Shown: in pieces, positions 33,975 to 43,700 of the stretch
Numbering within the stretch: position 1 is the stretch's first letter
Layout of the letters: each line of letters begins with the position of its first letter
Assembly: GCA_003139795.1 (NCBI GenBank)
Contig: PLGM01000276.1
Coordinates: forward strand, 1-50,588
Direction of reading: 5' to 3'
DNA: 50,588 bases
DNA from: Acidobacteriaceae bacterium
GTDB lineage: Bacteria; Acidobacteriota; Terriglobia; Terriglobales; Acidobacteriaceae
The notes under the pieces: generated by a model
Told to the model about the DNA's origin: nothing
Database searches by the model: none
Seen by the model: the letters and a program-made list of their open reading frames with translations, nothing else
Made by a program: the position numbers and the translations under genes

Positions 33975-34003
33975 ATACTACGCCAACTGCCCCTAAGATG
34001 CAA
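33975..34003 (-). promoter_or_regulatory. Predicted tetR promoter
   Basis: On the minus strand TTGCAT (33998-34003), a 17-base spacer and TAGTAT (33975-33980) precede the operator. The boxes match consensus at three and four of six positions. The position relative to the operator is the main support. Confidence 0.5.
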
Positions 34004-34022
34004 GGGCATTCTGCACTGGAAC

Positions 34023-35408
34023 TCACGTCACCACCGGCGTCTCTGCCACTCCCGCCGTTCCAAACACCCGCCGGTACCGTTCCACCTCGTCCGCCGGCCC
34101 CATCGCCTTCAAATAATTATCTGAGAGCTTCACCGCCGGCCGACCCTCCACTTCGGTCAGTTTGCACACCAGGCTTACAGGGTCGAACTCATCCCCGCCC
34201 TGCGGATTGCAATTGCGAAAATCGTTGGTCAGAAACGTTCCCCATCCCGCGCTCAATCGAATCCGCCGGTCGGCAACCCACTTCCGCTCATCCGCAAAGT
34301 CGCTCGCCCGCTCGAAATCCCCCGGCGTTGCCCCATTCAGCAGTCTCCCGCCAAAGTACGCATGAAGCCCCAGAATCTGTCCCACATCGAGCGCATCGGA
34401 GGCAATCAGCCGCTTCCGCCGCGGATCGCGCCCGCGCCGCTCCAGCCACTGGATATACTCGTCCCCCGCCACGTACGGGTCCTTGCTGTCGACGCGCTGA
34501 CCCGTCCAGTCCGCCACCCAATCCGGCGCACCCTCCAGAAACTGCGTCGTCCCAAACGTATCCGGCAGCAGAATCAATAACTCGCCCTGGTAACTCTGCT
34601 GCCATAACTCAAGCAAGCGGTACTGCGCCGTCCGCAGCTCCTCCTCGCCGTTGGCCAGCGCCGCCAGCGCCATCGGCAACTCGTGCGCATTGGTGCCGAT
34701 CGCTTCCAGATCGTGCTTGTAGGCCAGGTACGTATTCGAGCTGCCCGCAAAGTTCGCGCCCAGCACGTCGCTCATGGCCTTCACCACGTACTCCTGCCAA
34801 AGAAAACTGTGCCGCCGCCGCGTCCCAAAGTCGCTTACGCTCAGCCGCGGAACGCCGCGCAGCCGCTCCATCTTTTCCCACAGCTTGGTCTTGGCCCGCG
34901 CATAAAGAATGTCCAGCTCGAACTCGCTCAGCCGCTTCAAACTGGCCCGCGTCTTCAACTCGTCGATGGCCGACAGCGCATAGATCTCCCACAGCGTCGT
35001 CTCCGTCCAAAGCCCATGGAACCTCAGGATGAGTTGCCCGTTCTCAACCGACAAATCGAAATCCGAAAGCCGGAAGTCGCGCTCCAGCCACTCCAGAAAC
35101 GCCGGCTCGAAGATCCCTCGCCGCCCATAGAATGTGTTGCCCGCCAGCCAGATCAGCTCCGACTTGTGGAACCGGAGCCTGCGCGTCTCTTCCAGTTGCT
35201 CCCGCAACTGCTCCAAGCTCACAATCTCGCCTAGCCGCACATGTGTCGTGCGATTCACCAGCGTGAACGATGTTTTGGTCCTGGGGAACTGCTTCCAGAT
35301 GAACTGCAGCATCAGCAGCTTGTAGAAATCCGTATCCAACAGCGAACGCGTGATCGGATCCAGTTCCCAGTTATGATCGTGCGCGCGTCTGGCTATGTTG
35401 ACTATCAC
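34023..35408 (-). CDS. pncB: Nicotinate phosphoribosyltransferase
   Basis: PncB converts nicotinate and PRPP to nicotinate mononucleotide in the NAD salvage pathway, helped by ATP. The 461-residue length is normal for the family. Landmarks are SLLDTDFYKLLMLQFIWKQFP, SDFGTRRRHSFLWQ, GTNAHELPMALAALANG (the GTxAHE block holds the autophosphorylated histidine in characterised enzymes), RVDSKDPY, IASDALDVGQI and VKLSDNYLKAMG. The start is a GTG with a weak ribosome-binding site (AAAGTGG). The adjacent PfkB kinase gene upstream is separated by 72 bases and may share a transcript. The C terminus lies just upstream of the tetR promoter. Confidence 0.95.
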   Translation of the reverse strand: MIVNIARRAHDHNWELDPITRSLLDTDFYKLLMLQFIWKQFPRTKTSFTLVNRTTHVRLGEIVSLEQLREQLEETRRLRFHKSELIWLAGNTFYGRRGIFEPAFLEWLERDFRLSDFDLSVENGQLILRFHGLWTETTLWEIYALSAIDELKTRASLKRLSEFELDILYARAKTKLWEKMERLRGVPRLSVSDFGTRRRHSFLWQEYVVKAMSDVLGANFAGSSNTYLAYKHDLEAIGTNAHELPMALAALANGEEELRTAQYRLLELWQQSYQGELLILLPDTFGTTQFLEGAPDWVADWTGQRVDSKDPYVAGDEYIQWLERRGRDPRRKRLIASDALDVGQILGLHAYFGGRLLNGATPGDFERASDFADERKWVADRRIRLSAGWGTFLTNDFRNCNPQGGDEFDPVSLVCKLTEVEGRPAVKLSDNYLKAMGPADEVERYRRVFGTAGVAETPVVT

Positions 35409-35480
35409 AATGAAACCACTTTAATTCACCGCGCCGCCCGAACCGGTGCCAAATCCCAGCCTGCCTTCCAGCCATCCCGC

Positions 35481-36407
35481 TCACTCTTCGATCGCCGCGG
35501 CGATCCCGGCTCGCACCTCGTCCGCCAGCGCGGGCATCGCGCCCGACTGCGACGCCACCCATCCACCCCACCGGTTCCCGGCCTCGTTCAACGTCGCCAG
35601 GTCCGCCCCGCTCAGCAGGTAATGCGTCAGCGCCGCCGTAAACGCGTCCCCCGCCCCGATCGTGTCCACCACCTTCACTGGAATCCCAGCGTGTTCGTGC
35701 CACTCTTCCCGCGTCACCAGCAGGCTGCCGCGCCCGCCCCGCGTCACCGCCACCATCTCCAGCGTCGGAAACTCCCTGAGCAGCAACTCCGCGCCCACTC
35801 GCAGCGGATCAGTCCCCGCCCCATCCTCCGTCGGCAAACCCAGCAGCCCCAGCACCAGCGGAACCTCCGCGTCGTTCATCTTCATCACCGTCGCCAGCTC
35901 CAGCGACTCCTGGATCACCTCGCCGGAGTAGAACGGCGCCCGCAGATTCACGTCGAACACCCGGATGCACGACGACGAAGTCTGCGCCGCCAGTGTCTGA
36001 ATCGTCTGCCGCGACTCCAGGCTCCGCTGCGCCAGCGACCCAAAGCAGATCGCGTTCGCCCGCTCCGCCAGCCGCACCCACTCGTCTGAAAGCTCCAGAA
36101 AATCCCACGCCGCCGGCTGGTGAATCGTGTAATGCGGCTGCCCGTCCGCAAAATGCACCGTCACCCGCCCCGTCTCATGCGCCAGGTCCACCTCCAGCGA
36201 ACTCGCGTCCACCGGCAGCGGGTCCAGCCGCTCCACCGCCAGCCTGCCCAGGTCGTCCCGCCCGATCCGGCTCAGCAGCACCGCGTGGTTGCCCAGCCGC
36301 CCCGCCATGACGGTAAAGTTTGCCGGCGCCCCGCCCAACCGCGGCCCCTCCGGCAAAACGTCCCACAACAACTCGCCCAATCCCAATATCAGGTGCGGTT
36401 CCTTCAA
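35481..36407 (-). CDS. PfkB-family carbohydrate kinase (fructokinase-like)
   Basis: This is a sugar kinase of about 308 residues with the ribokinase fold. Sugar-binding motifs are LGELLWDVLPEGPRLGGAPANF and GNHAVLLSRIGRDDLG. The ATP and catalytic region is VKVVDTIGAGDAFTAALTHYLL, where the Asp of GAGD is the base. The start is uncertain. A TTG at 36407 gives the usual family N terminus (KEPHLILGLGELLWD) and has GGAG seven bases upstream. A GTG at 36470 would add 21 residues unlike the family. Fructose or a related ketose is the likely substrate by similarity to GGAPANF-type kinases. A tandem repeat lies immediately upstream. Confidence 0.9.
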   Translation of the reverse strand: MKEPHLILGLGELLWDVLPEGPRLGGAPANFTVMAGRLGNHAVLLSRIGRDDLGRLAVERLDPLPVDASSLEVDLAHETGRVTVHFADGQPHYTIHQPAAWDFLELSDEWVRLAERANAICFGSLAQRSLESRQTIQTLAAQTSSSCIRVFDVNLRAPFYSGEVIQESLELATVMKMNDAEVPLVLGLLGLPTEDGAGTDPLRVGAELLLREFPTLEMVAVTRGGRGSLLVTREEWHEHAGIPVKVVDTIGAGDAFTAALTHYLLSGADLATLNEAGNRWGGWVASQSGAMPALADEVRAGIAAAIEE

Positions 36408-36474
36408 AGTCCTGCTCCAACGGGCGCCCGCTCTCTGCTGCGCCTCATTCCCCCGGCGATTGGTTTCCACCGCC

Positions 36475-36554
36475 GAAATCCAGACGCTGCCTCCGAAATC
36501 CAGATCCTGCCCCAGAAGTCCAGATCCTGCCTCAGAAACCCAGACCCTGCCTCA
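36475..36554 (-). repeat. Four tandem 20-base repeats upstream of the sugar kinase gene
   Basis: Four consecutive 20-base units, for example GAAATCCAGATCCTGCCCCA and GAAGTCCAGATCCTGCCTCA, differ from each other at two to four positions. The array ends five bases before the longest possible start of the kinase gene, so it lies in its leader or promoter. Such arrays vary in copy number by slippage. Confidence 0.9.
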
Positions 36555-36718
36555 TTTGTCGTTGCAAATGCATGTGCGAACGGCCCAGCAAACAGCTTTC
36601 TCCCTCTAACCCTGTCTCGTCAAATCTTCTCTGTGAAAGTCAGTTGAATTCCCCGCTTTCGCCTTTTCCCATCCCAGCCCACAAAGCCCCGTTCTTGAAA
36701 ACCACGAACCCCGACGCC

Positions 36719-37492
36719 CTACCCCACAAATCGCCAAATCGAGCAATCCTCCCAATTTGACGATGCATATTCCCCCTCCGGCTGGTTGGCCATGATCCGA
36801 TGATCCGCAATCGCATCCGCCTTCGACCGCCTCACCTTCCCCTCAAACACCCGCATCCATCCTCGCTCGCCCTCCAGCACCCCCTCCTGCTCATTGTTCA
36901 CATAAAGAACGTCCAACTCCCCCGTCCGCCACGCCAGATCCTTTCTCCACCTCTTCAGCAGCCGCCGCATCACCGCCGCCTCAAACGGGTTGAACAGGAA
37001 CGCCACCACCGGCCCGTCCGGCAGGTCAAAGTCCACCGCATCCCCTTCGACCACGCGCATGGGCGCCCGCGCCCGTCCCGCCGCCCGCCAAATCCCCATA
37101 TTCTTGCGCGCAATCCCCGCCAGCGTCGGATGCAGCTCCACCCCCACCACCGCCTTGAAACTGAGCTGCGAGGCCAGCAGCACCGCCCGCCCCATCCCCG
37201 CTCCCACATCCACAAACGTGGTCTCCTCCATCGCCCCCGCCGGCCCCGTCCTCCGCCATCGCCTCACCAGCGCCTGAAACACCGAGGGCGCAACCCCGTA
37301 GTAAGCCGTGTTATGTCGGTCGTGCCGATGCCCGCTCTTCAGATGTCTCCCCGCAACCAACCCGCTCGTCCTCACCCCAAATTCCACGTCGAACGGGTGC
37401 CGCGTAAACCCCTCCTTCACCTTGAGCCCCGGCAGCCATCGCCGCGTCCCCATCGCCGCCGCGCCGTTTTTCTCTCTCCCGTCAACTTTCAC
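36719..37492 (-). CDS. SAM-dependent methyltransferase
   Basis: A 257-residue protein with a class I methyltransferase core: TTFVDVGAGMGRAVLLASQ is the SAM-binding glycine motif. VVGVELHPTLAGIARKNM carries the acidic residue after strand 2, and VVEGDAVDFDLPDGPVVAFLFNPF covers motifs III and IV. The N-terminal region (GFTRHPFDVEFGVRTSGLV, GHRHDRHNTAYYGVAPSVFQAL) resembles small methyltransferases annotated as class I SAM-dependent. A GTG at 37492 with AAGG eight bases upstream is preferred, and an ATG at 37453 is an alternative. The NPF motif could suit N-methylation, but no substrate can be named. It is leftward and separated by about 310 bases from the kinase gene. Confidence 0.85.
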   Translation of the reverse strand: MKVDGREKNGAAAMGTRRWLPGLKVKEGFTRHPFDVEFGVRTSGLVAGRHLKSGHRHDRHNTAYYGVAPSVFQALVRRWRRTGPAGAMEETTFVDVGAGMGRAVLLASQLSFKAVVGVELHPTLAGIARKNMGIWRAAGRARAPMRVVEGDAVDFDLPDGPVVAFLFNPFEAAVMRRLLKRWRKDLAWRTGELDVLYVNNEQEGVLEGERGWMRVFEGKVRRSKADAIADHRIMANQPEGEYASSNWEDCSIWRFVG

Positions 37493-37639
37493 GGTTTGAA
37501 CCTTAGCACACACCCCCCAGCCCGAAGCGAGGTTGCACGGGTAGGCAGAGCCATCGGCAGGCCCGCATCCAACTCCGGCATGCGCAGCCACGAGCAGAGG
37601 CCTTCAAAAAAAATTCCCAGTTTGGGCCACAAAGCGCGC

Positions 37640-37645
37640 TATAAT
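37640..37645 (+). promoter_or_regulatory. Perfect -10 box (TATAAT) of the membrane-protein operon
   Basis: TATAAT lies 38 bases before the start codon at 37683, in a short spacer between divergent genes. No good -35 box is found at 16-18 bases, so an activator may be needed. Confidence 0.5.
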
Positions 37646-37682
37646 CCGCTTCTTCCGTATTTCCCCTCAGTTGGACGAACCT

Positions 37683-38261
37683 ATGATTGCGTTTCCCGCT
37701 CTGCCGCATGACCTCGAATGCATCGTCGAGCGATTCATCGCGCCGCTCACCATGGTGTGGTTCTCCATCCACTGGCTTTTCTTGGGTCGCAACAAGGACG
37801 ACCCCGGCGGGGCGAAAAAGGACCCCGAAGAGGAGAGAATAGTTGCCGAAGGAGAGAGAAAAGCCGCCAACAGGGGCTCTTTTGCGGGGATTTTGTCGGC
37901 CGCGATCATTCTGATCTTCTTCTTCCGCTTTTTCCCCACGTCCAACGCAACAGCGATCTCCTGGCAGGCTGCAATTTGGGCACTCCTCATCGGCGCCGGC
38001 GCCGGCATCTCGACGCAAATCCTGCACGCCAAGAAAGAAACAATCCTGAAACCAAGCAAGAATGCCGCCGGAACGAAGGCTGTCGAGCACCCGGGACTAT
38101 GGGGGCTGGCGGTAGCCTGCGGCACGGCTCTTGGCCTGGCCTCGCTCATCGTCTACTACACCGGCCCCCCCTACTGCGCACCCCATCTATGGCTCATGTG
38201 GGGATTCCTGTCCCTCCTCTGTTTCTATCGATTCGCATGCCTCTTCCTCTTTGGAGATTGA
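37683..38261 (+). CDS. Four-helix membrane protein of unknown function
   Basis: A protein of about 192 residues that I do not recognise. Hydrophobic segments lie at about residues 21-35 (IAPLTMVWFSIHWLFLG), 67-82 (SFAGILSAAIILIFFFRFF), 92-112 (AAIWALLIGAGAGISTQIL), 137-155 (LWGLAVACGTALGLASLIVYY) and 168-190 (LWLMWGFLSLLCFYRFACLFLFG), so four or five spans. A charged cytoplasmic-type loop (RNKDDPGGAKKDPEEERIVAEGERKAANRG) follows the first. Its stop codon is two bases before the next gene's ATG, so the two are translationally coupled. A TTG four codons upstream (37671) is an alternative start. Confidence 0.7.
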   Translation: MIAFPALPHDLECIVERFIAPLTMVWFSIHWLFLGRNKDDPGGAKKDPEEERIVAEGERKAANRGSFAGILSAAIILIFFFRFFPTSNATAISWQAAIWALLIGAGAGISTQILHAKKETILKPSKNAAGTKAVEHPGLWGLAVACGTALGLASLIVYYTGPPYCAPHLWLMWGFLSLLCFYRFACLFLFGD

Positions 38262-38263
38262 CC

Positions 38264-40393
38264 ATGAAGCGTTACATCGTTCTGGCTCTCGTCTCATGCA
38301 CGTTGACAGTACTTCCCCAGGCGTTGGCGCAAACGTTGCAGCCAAACCAACCCGCTGCACCTGGCAAGACTCCGGGAGATAAGCCAGCCGCGCAGAACAC
38401 ACCTCCGGCAAACCCGTCGGATTCGTCTGGCACGCCACACAACCCTGCCGCCACTTGTCTGGATGCCTCTGCGTGTCTCCCTGGCGACAAGGTCAAAGTG
38501 AATGCGACCGGGCCATCCTTAAGCCAGAAGCAAACAAAGAACGTGGCCGTCACGCTCCGCCCGTCCAAGACCACAGGAGAACCGCTGACTGCGGCCGCAA
38601 AATGGGATGGGGCCAGCCTTCTCGTGGAAATCCCACAGAATGCGCCGGACGACCGCTACAGTTTTCAAATCGAGGCAGATTCCGCTACAAACCCCAACCT
38701 AACCGACCTGAATCCGAGCCAGGTCGTTGTGCAACGGCCCACGATTACCGGCGTCTCTCCGGCCGCTGCTTTCACCGATACCGCCGGCGCCAGCCAAGTC
38801 ATAGTCCTGGGCAGTGGGTTCTGGAGAGGAACGAACATATCCGAAACACTTCCCACGGACGACCAAAAAAAGCAGGCAAATGGATTCGTTGAACTTCGTT
38901 ACAAAGAAATCGGAACCCCCGCAAGATGCGCAGTCGATGCCACATCCGCTCAGAAGCGCGGATGCTACGACTTGAACGTAGACAGCGATCGCCAGGTCAC
39001 ACTTACCTTTTACAAGCTCGACGCAATTGCCGACCCTATTAAGGGAGCGCAGAGTTTTGTCCTCGCCGTTCGCAATGTAGAAACAAATCGGACCGCCTTG
39101 ACCCTGATCGATACAACCCAGAGTACCCCCCTCACCGTGGCAGTAGTCGGCTTTCTCCTGATCGTAGTGATCGTTTATCTTCTTCTTCGCAGCGGCGAGC
39201 ATGCCACCAAACAACGAATGAACGGCAAGGATTATTGGCTCAGCGTGCTGTTTTACGACGTGCAAACCAACAGCTATAGCCTCTCCAAGTGCCAGTTCTA
39301 TGCCTGGACCGCCGCCGCCGTCATCGGCTATCTCTTCCTGGCGATATCGAAGAGCTTTGTCCAGGGCAGCGCCATCTTCCCCGATATTCCGCCAGGCATT
39401 CCCACCATTCTCATCGCCAGCGTGGGAACGGTCGTCCTCTCCAACGGAATTACCAGCGCAAAGGGCGACAAGGGAGCCGGAGCGCAAGGGCCGAATCTTT
39501 CCGACTTCATCGCCAGCGGCGGCGTGGTCGCTCCGGATCGCCTCCAATTCGCCATCTGGACCGTGGTGGGTATCGGCACATTTCTTGCCATCGTCTTCCA
39601 GAGCGACCCGAGAAACATCAACGATCTGCCCGCCATCCCCTTGGGCTTCCTGAAATTGATGGGGATCAGCTCCAGCGGATACCTGGCTGGAAAACTGGCC
39701 CGCAAAGCCGGCCCCACCATCGCGGCGATGGTTATCAAGAGCGACGGTGACATGTTGAGATTTCAACTCACCGGCAGCGGTCTCTCCCGCTCCGCAATCT
39801 TCAGCATCGACGAGAAGCCGATCTTTCCCGATCTCATCCTGGGCAAAGACGGCAAGACCGGGCTCCCTGAAGTGCTCCAGCAAGATCCTTCCATCACCGA
39901 CACGGACTATGCGCGAATCCTCACTTTCCCCATCAAAGATTATCCAGACTCCTGGTTGGGCGGCCCGCATAACTTCACCATCACCAACCCCGACTCGCAG
40001 AAGGCCACAAAAAGTTATCAGAAATTCCTGGTGAAACCGGATTCCATCAAGATTACCGCTGCTCCTCCGGCGCCCCCACCGGCAACTCCTCCGCCCGCAA
40101 CGACGACTCCCACGCCTCCTGCGCCTAACTTCGTCATGACCGGCGAGTGTCTTGACTCAGATTTGGCGGTTACGTGCACAGTTACGCCCAGCACCGGAGC
40201 GACCAATGTAATAAAGCAGTTCCCTGTCACTCGAACAGATCTCAAGAAGAAAGATTCCACTGGAGCCGAGGTCCCGCCTGCCAATATCTACAACGGAACA
40301 GTAACTGGGCTCAACAAGGGTGACGTAGTTGTTGTGTCGATAACCGACGCTTCAGGCTTTATCAAGAAAATAGAGCCCGTGACTGTCGCCTGA
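38264..40393 (+). CDS. Exported/membrane protein with IPT-like domain and duplicated two-helix module
   Basis: A 709-residue protein with a signal peptide (MKRYIVLALVSCTLTVLPQALAQ) and a Pro/Asn-rich linker. A beta-sandwich region about residues 60-280 includes an IPT/TIG-like start, PTITGVSPAAAFTDTAGASQVIVLGSGFW. A membrane helix lies near 289-310 (PLTVAVVGFLLIVVIVYLLLR). Two related modules follow: KCQFYAWTAAAVIGYLFLAI with IPTILIASVGTVVLSNG, then RLQFAIWTVVGIGTFLAIVF with IPLGFLKLMGISSSGYLAGK. A second extracytoplasmic-looking region (about 485-600) and a Pro/Thr linker lead to a small beta domain. GGAG is well placed before the ATG. The function is unknown; the layout suggests a multi-span protein with soluble domains on both flanks. 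Confidence 0.8.
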   Translation: MKRYIVLALVSCTLTVLPQALAQTLQPNQPAAPGKTPGDKPAAQNTPPANPSDSSGTPHNPAATCLDASACLPGDKVKVNATGPSLSQKQTKNVAVTLRPSKTTGEPLTAAAKWDGASLLVEIPQNAPDDRYSFQIEADSATNPNLTDLNPSQVVVQRPTITGVSPAAAFTDTAGASQVIVLGSGFWRGTNISETLPTDDQKKQANGFVELRYKEIGTPARCAVDATSAQKRGCYDLNVDSDRQVTLTFYKLDAIADPIKGAQSFVLAVRNVETNRTALTLIDTTQSTPLTVAVVGFLLIVVIVYLLLRSGEHATKQRMNGKDYWLSVLFYDVQTNSYSLSKCQFYAWTAAAVIGYLFLAISKSFVQGSAIFPDIPPGIPTILIASVGTVVLSNGITSAKGDKGAGAQGPNLSDFIASGGVVAPDRLQFAIWTVVGIGTFLAIVFQSDPRNINDLPAIPLGFLKLMGISSSGYLAGKLARKAGPTIAAMVIKSDGDMLRFQLTGSGLSRSAIFSIDEKPIFPDLILGKDGKTGLPEVLQQDPSITDTDYARILTFPIKDYPDSWLGGPHNFTITNPDSQKATKSYQKFLVKPDSIKITAAPPAPPPATPPPATTTPTPPAPNFVMTGECLDSDLAVTCTVTPSTGATNVIKQFPVTRTDLKKKDSTGAEVPPANIYNGTVTGLNKGDVVVVSITDASGFIKKIEPVTVA

Positions 40394-40419
40394 TCCAGAT
40401 CGGATCGGGCCGGGCGTCG

Positions 40420-40461
40420 GGTTTCCCAGGTCTCGCCTCGCTTTTTGAGACCTGGGAAACC
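40420..40461 (+). terminator. Hairpin after the membrane-protein operon
   Basis: A perfect 15-base stem, GGTTTCCCAGGTCTC with GAGACCTGGGAAACC, encloses a 12-base loop. It starts 27 bases after the stop codon. The T-run is inside the loop rather than after the stem, so termination efficiency is uncertain. Confidence 0.65.
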
Positions 40462-40517
40462 ACTGCATCCGGCTCCGGCCTCTCCGGGCGCTTCCCACAA
40501 GGTAAAGCACATTCTTG

Positions 40518-40546
40518 TTGAAACTTGCGCGAATTTCCGACAAAAT
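40518..40546 (+). promoter_or_regulatory. Predicted promoter of TonB receptor 3
   Basis: TTGAAA (40518-40523), a 17-base spacer and CAAAAT (40541-40546) match consensus at five and four of six positions. The leader to the start codon would be about 225 bases. The rest of the 384-base intergenic region shows no gene. Confidence 0.45.
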
Positions 40547-40777
40547 AAAAACACTTCACTCCGGGCGCTTCCCCCGATAGCGCCTTTTTCTGGATTCTTG
40601 ATTCGCTTTGTGGTGCTCTTTCAGCCCAACATGCAGTTTCCATCCCTGCGGTGCTGAGCTGTTCCAGGGAACACATCACCCACTGAGAGGCAGTTTCCAG
40701 GTCCGCAATCTGCGAGCCGCGTCAACGCCACACCGGCGTCAACACCAGTGCAATTCAAGACTTGAGGAGGAGCAGCC

Positions 40778-43700
40778 GTGAAACGATCCCTTTCGGGATG
40801 GATGCTTTGTTGCATCCTTTCCTTCGCCACCCTTGCATTCGCCCAGACCGCAACCACCTCTCTCCGCGGCGTCGTGAAGGACTCCAGCGGCGCATTGGTT
40901 CCGGGAGCTTCCATCACCCTCACCGATCAGGCCACCGACAATGCGTATCACGCTGTCTCCAACGCCTCCGGCTTCTACATCTTCCCCATCATCTCCCCGG
41001 CCCACTATCTCATCTCCGTCACCTCCAGCGGCTTTGCCACGCGGAGCGTGACCGCCGAGCTGCTCGTCGACCAGCCGGCCACCATCGATTTCACCCTCAG
41101 CGTCAAGGCCGAGCCGGTCACCGTCGACGTCAGCACCTCGGCTGAGACTCTCGACCTCGCCGACGCCACCATGGGCAACGCCGTTGGCAACACCACCATC
41201 GAAACTCTCCCCATGGATGGGCGCAATCCCATCTCCCTGCTCAGCCTGCAACCCGGTGTTCTTTATATGGGCTCCGAGGTCGTCGACAGCCGCCAGGGCG
41301 CAGTCGCTGGCGGACGCTCCGACCAGGGCAACATCACCCTCGACGGCCTCGACGACAACGACCAGATCTTCGGCACTGCCTTCACCGGCGTCCTCCGCTC
41401 CACCCTCGACTCCACCGAGGAGTTCCGCGTCACCACCTCCAACGGCACCGCGGCGTCGGGCCGCTCCTCCGGCGCCCAGATAAATCTCATCACCAAGAGC
41501 GGAACCAACAAGATGCATGGCGCGCTCTATGAGTACTACCGCCCCGATAACGTCGTCGCGAACCAGTACTTCCTCAAGTACAACGACCTCACCAGCAACC
41601 AGCCCAACACCCCCCAGTTCTACCTGGTCAACACCTTCGGCGGCAGCATCGGTGGTCCCATCTTCAAGGACAAGCTTTTCTACTTCTTCAACTACGAGGG
41701 CCAGCGCATCGGCACACACGATGTCGTCGGCGCCACTGTGCCCACGCCCTCCTTTATGGCCGGCGGCCTGCAATACCCCGACGCGACCACCGGCGCCACC
41801 GATGCCCTGACCCCTGCGCAGGTTAAGACCCTGGATATGCCCTGCACCAACTTCGTCTTTCCGGCGCCCCCGGCCACCGGTGGCACCCCGGTTTGCCCCA
41901 ACGGTCCCGGCGCCAACGCTGCCATGCTCAAGTACCTCTCGACCGAACCAACCACCACCAGCGCCATCGGTGGCGACGGCGGCCTCAACAGCGGCGAGAT
42001 CTTCTTCACATCTCCGGCGCCTGCCACGCTCAACACCAGCATCGTCAAACTCGACTACAACATGAATAGCAAGAACCACTTCTTCGTCCGCGGCAATTTG
42101 CAGAAAGACACCGTGGCTGGAGATGAGAACTTCCCCGGTCAGCCTCCTCAATCCTTCTACGACGACAACACCAAGGGCCTCAGCGCCGGCCACACCTGGA
42201 TTCCCACCGCCAGCATCGTCAACGACGTGCGCTACGGTTATGTTCGCCAGGGCTGGCAGAGCGGTGGCATCGCCCCCGGCGAATGGGTCTACATCAGCGG
42301 CCTCACCCAGCCCACCGCCCAGACCGGCACAACCTCGCTCCACGTCCCGGTCAACAACATCGTCGATACCCTCACCTGGAACAAGGGCTCCCACACCTTC
42401 GCCTTTGGCGGCAACTGGCGCGCCATCACCAACCACCACAGCAGCAACAACGGCTCCTTCAATAACGCCGAGACCAACTACGCGTACGCAAGCACCGGCG
42501 ACCTGCCCATACCCGCCAACATGGCTCAGGGCTTTACCAACCAGTGGAGTCAGGACTGGGCCAATCTCATGGGCGTTATTCCAGAGCTGACCAACGTCTA
42601 CAACTACTCCATTACCGGCCCAACCACCGGAACGGCCCTCGCCGCAGGCGCTCCCATCACCAAGAACTTCCACGCCAACGAGCTTGAGGGCTACGTCCAG
42701 GACACCTGGCACGCCCGCCCCAACATCGCTGTGACCTTCGGCGTCCGCTACTCTCTGCTCCAGACCCCCTATGAGACCAATGGTCAGGAGATCGCGCCCA
42801 CCATCAATACCGACAAGTGGTACAAGCAGCGTGAAACAGCGGCCCTCCAGAGCCAGATCTACGAGCCGGCCATCTCCCTGGCGCCCACCGGCAAGGCCAA
42901 CCACGCGCCCGCTTATTGGCCCGAGCAGAAAAAGGACTTTGCCCCGCGCATCGGCGTCGTCTTCTCGCCCGACGCCAAAACCTCCATCCGTGCCAGTGCC
43001 GGCATGTATTACGACCACTACGGCGAAGCCCTCGTCAACACCTTTGATACCACCGGCTCCTACGGCCTCACCGCCGGAATCACCAACGCGGCCGACGAGC
43101 TGGGCTACGAGAACGCACCGCGCTTCACCGGCCCCCACAACCTCCCCGATATCCCCCTGCCACCGTTTTCGCCCACCCAGACCTTCCCCTTCAGCCCGCC
43201 GGTTGAAGGCTTTGCCATCGACTGGGGCATGGACAACAACATCAAGACCCCCTACGCCGAGGCCTTCAACTTCTCCTTCCAGCACCTTCTGCCCGGGGGA
43301 TTCACCTTCGAAGAAGCTTACGTCGGCCGCCTCGGACGCCATCTCCTCCAGGCACTCGACCTGGCCGAGCCTACCGACTTCGTAGACCCCAGCGGCGCCG
43401 GCGACTACTTCAGTAACGCCAGAATCCTCTCCAAAGAGGTCGACGCCGCTCCGTTCGGGACCGAGCAATATGGCATTTTTGCGGGGAACTACCAGAAGGT
43501 CAACGACCACATTCCCGCCATCCCCTACTTCGAGCACGTCTTCCCCTACATGAAGGGCCAGGACTACGTCGGAGAAAGCGCCACCCAGGCCATGTTCAAC
43601 AACGCCTGGGCCCCGGAACGCTACACCAATGGGGAAACGCTTGCGCTGGCCATCGCCGACGTCTTTGGCATCTTCCCCGGCAGTCCCTTCGACGGCGGCC

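Noticed and set aside
33329-35032. 567-codon plus-strand frame across tetR and pncB
   Set aside because: Pro/Ser/Arg-rich shadow of two convincingly annotated leftward genes.
36475-36554. The 20-bp repeats as a CRISPR array
   Set aside because: The units are contiguous without spacers and diverged, and no cas genes are present.
37718-38263. Long extension of the 709-residue membrane protein frame into the preceding gene
   Set aside because: His/Arg/Pro-rich shadow of the upstream membrane gene. The signal peptide and ribosome-binding site fix the start at 38264.
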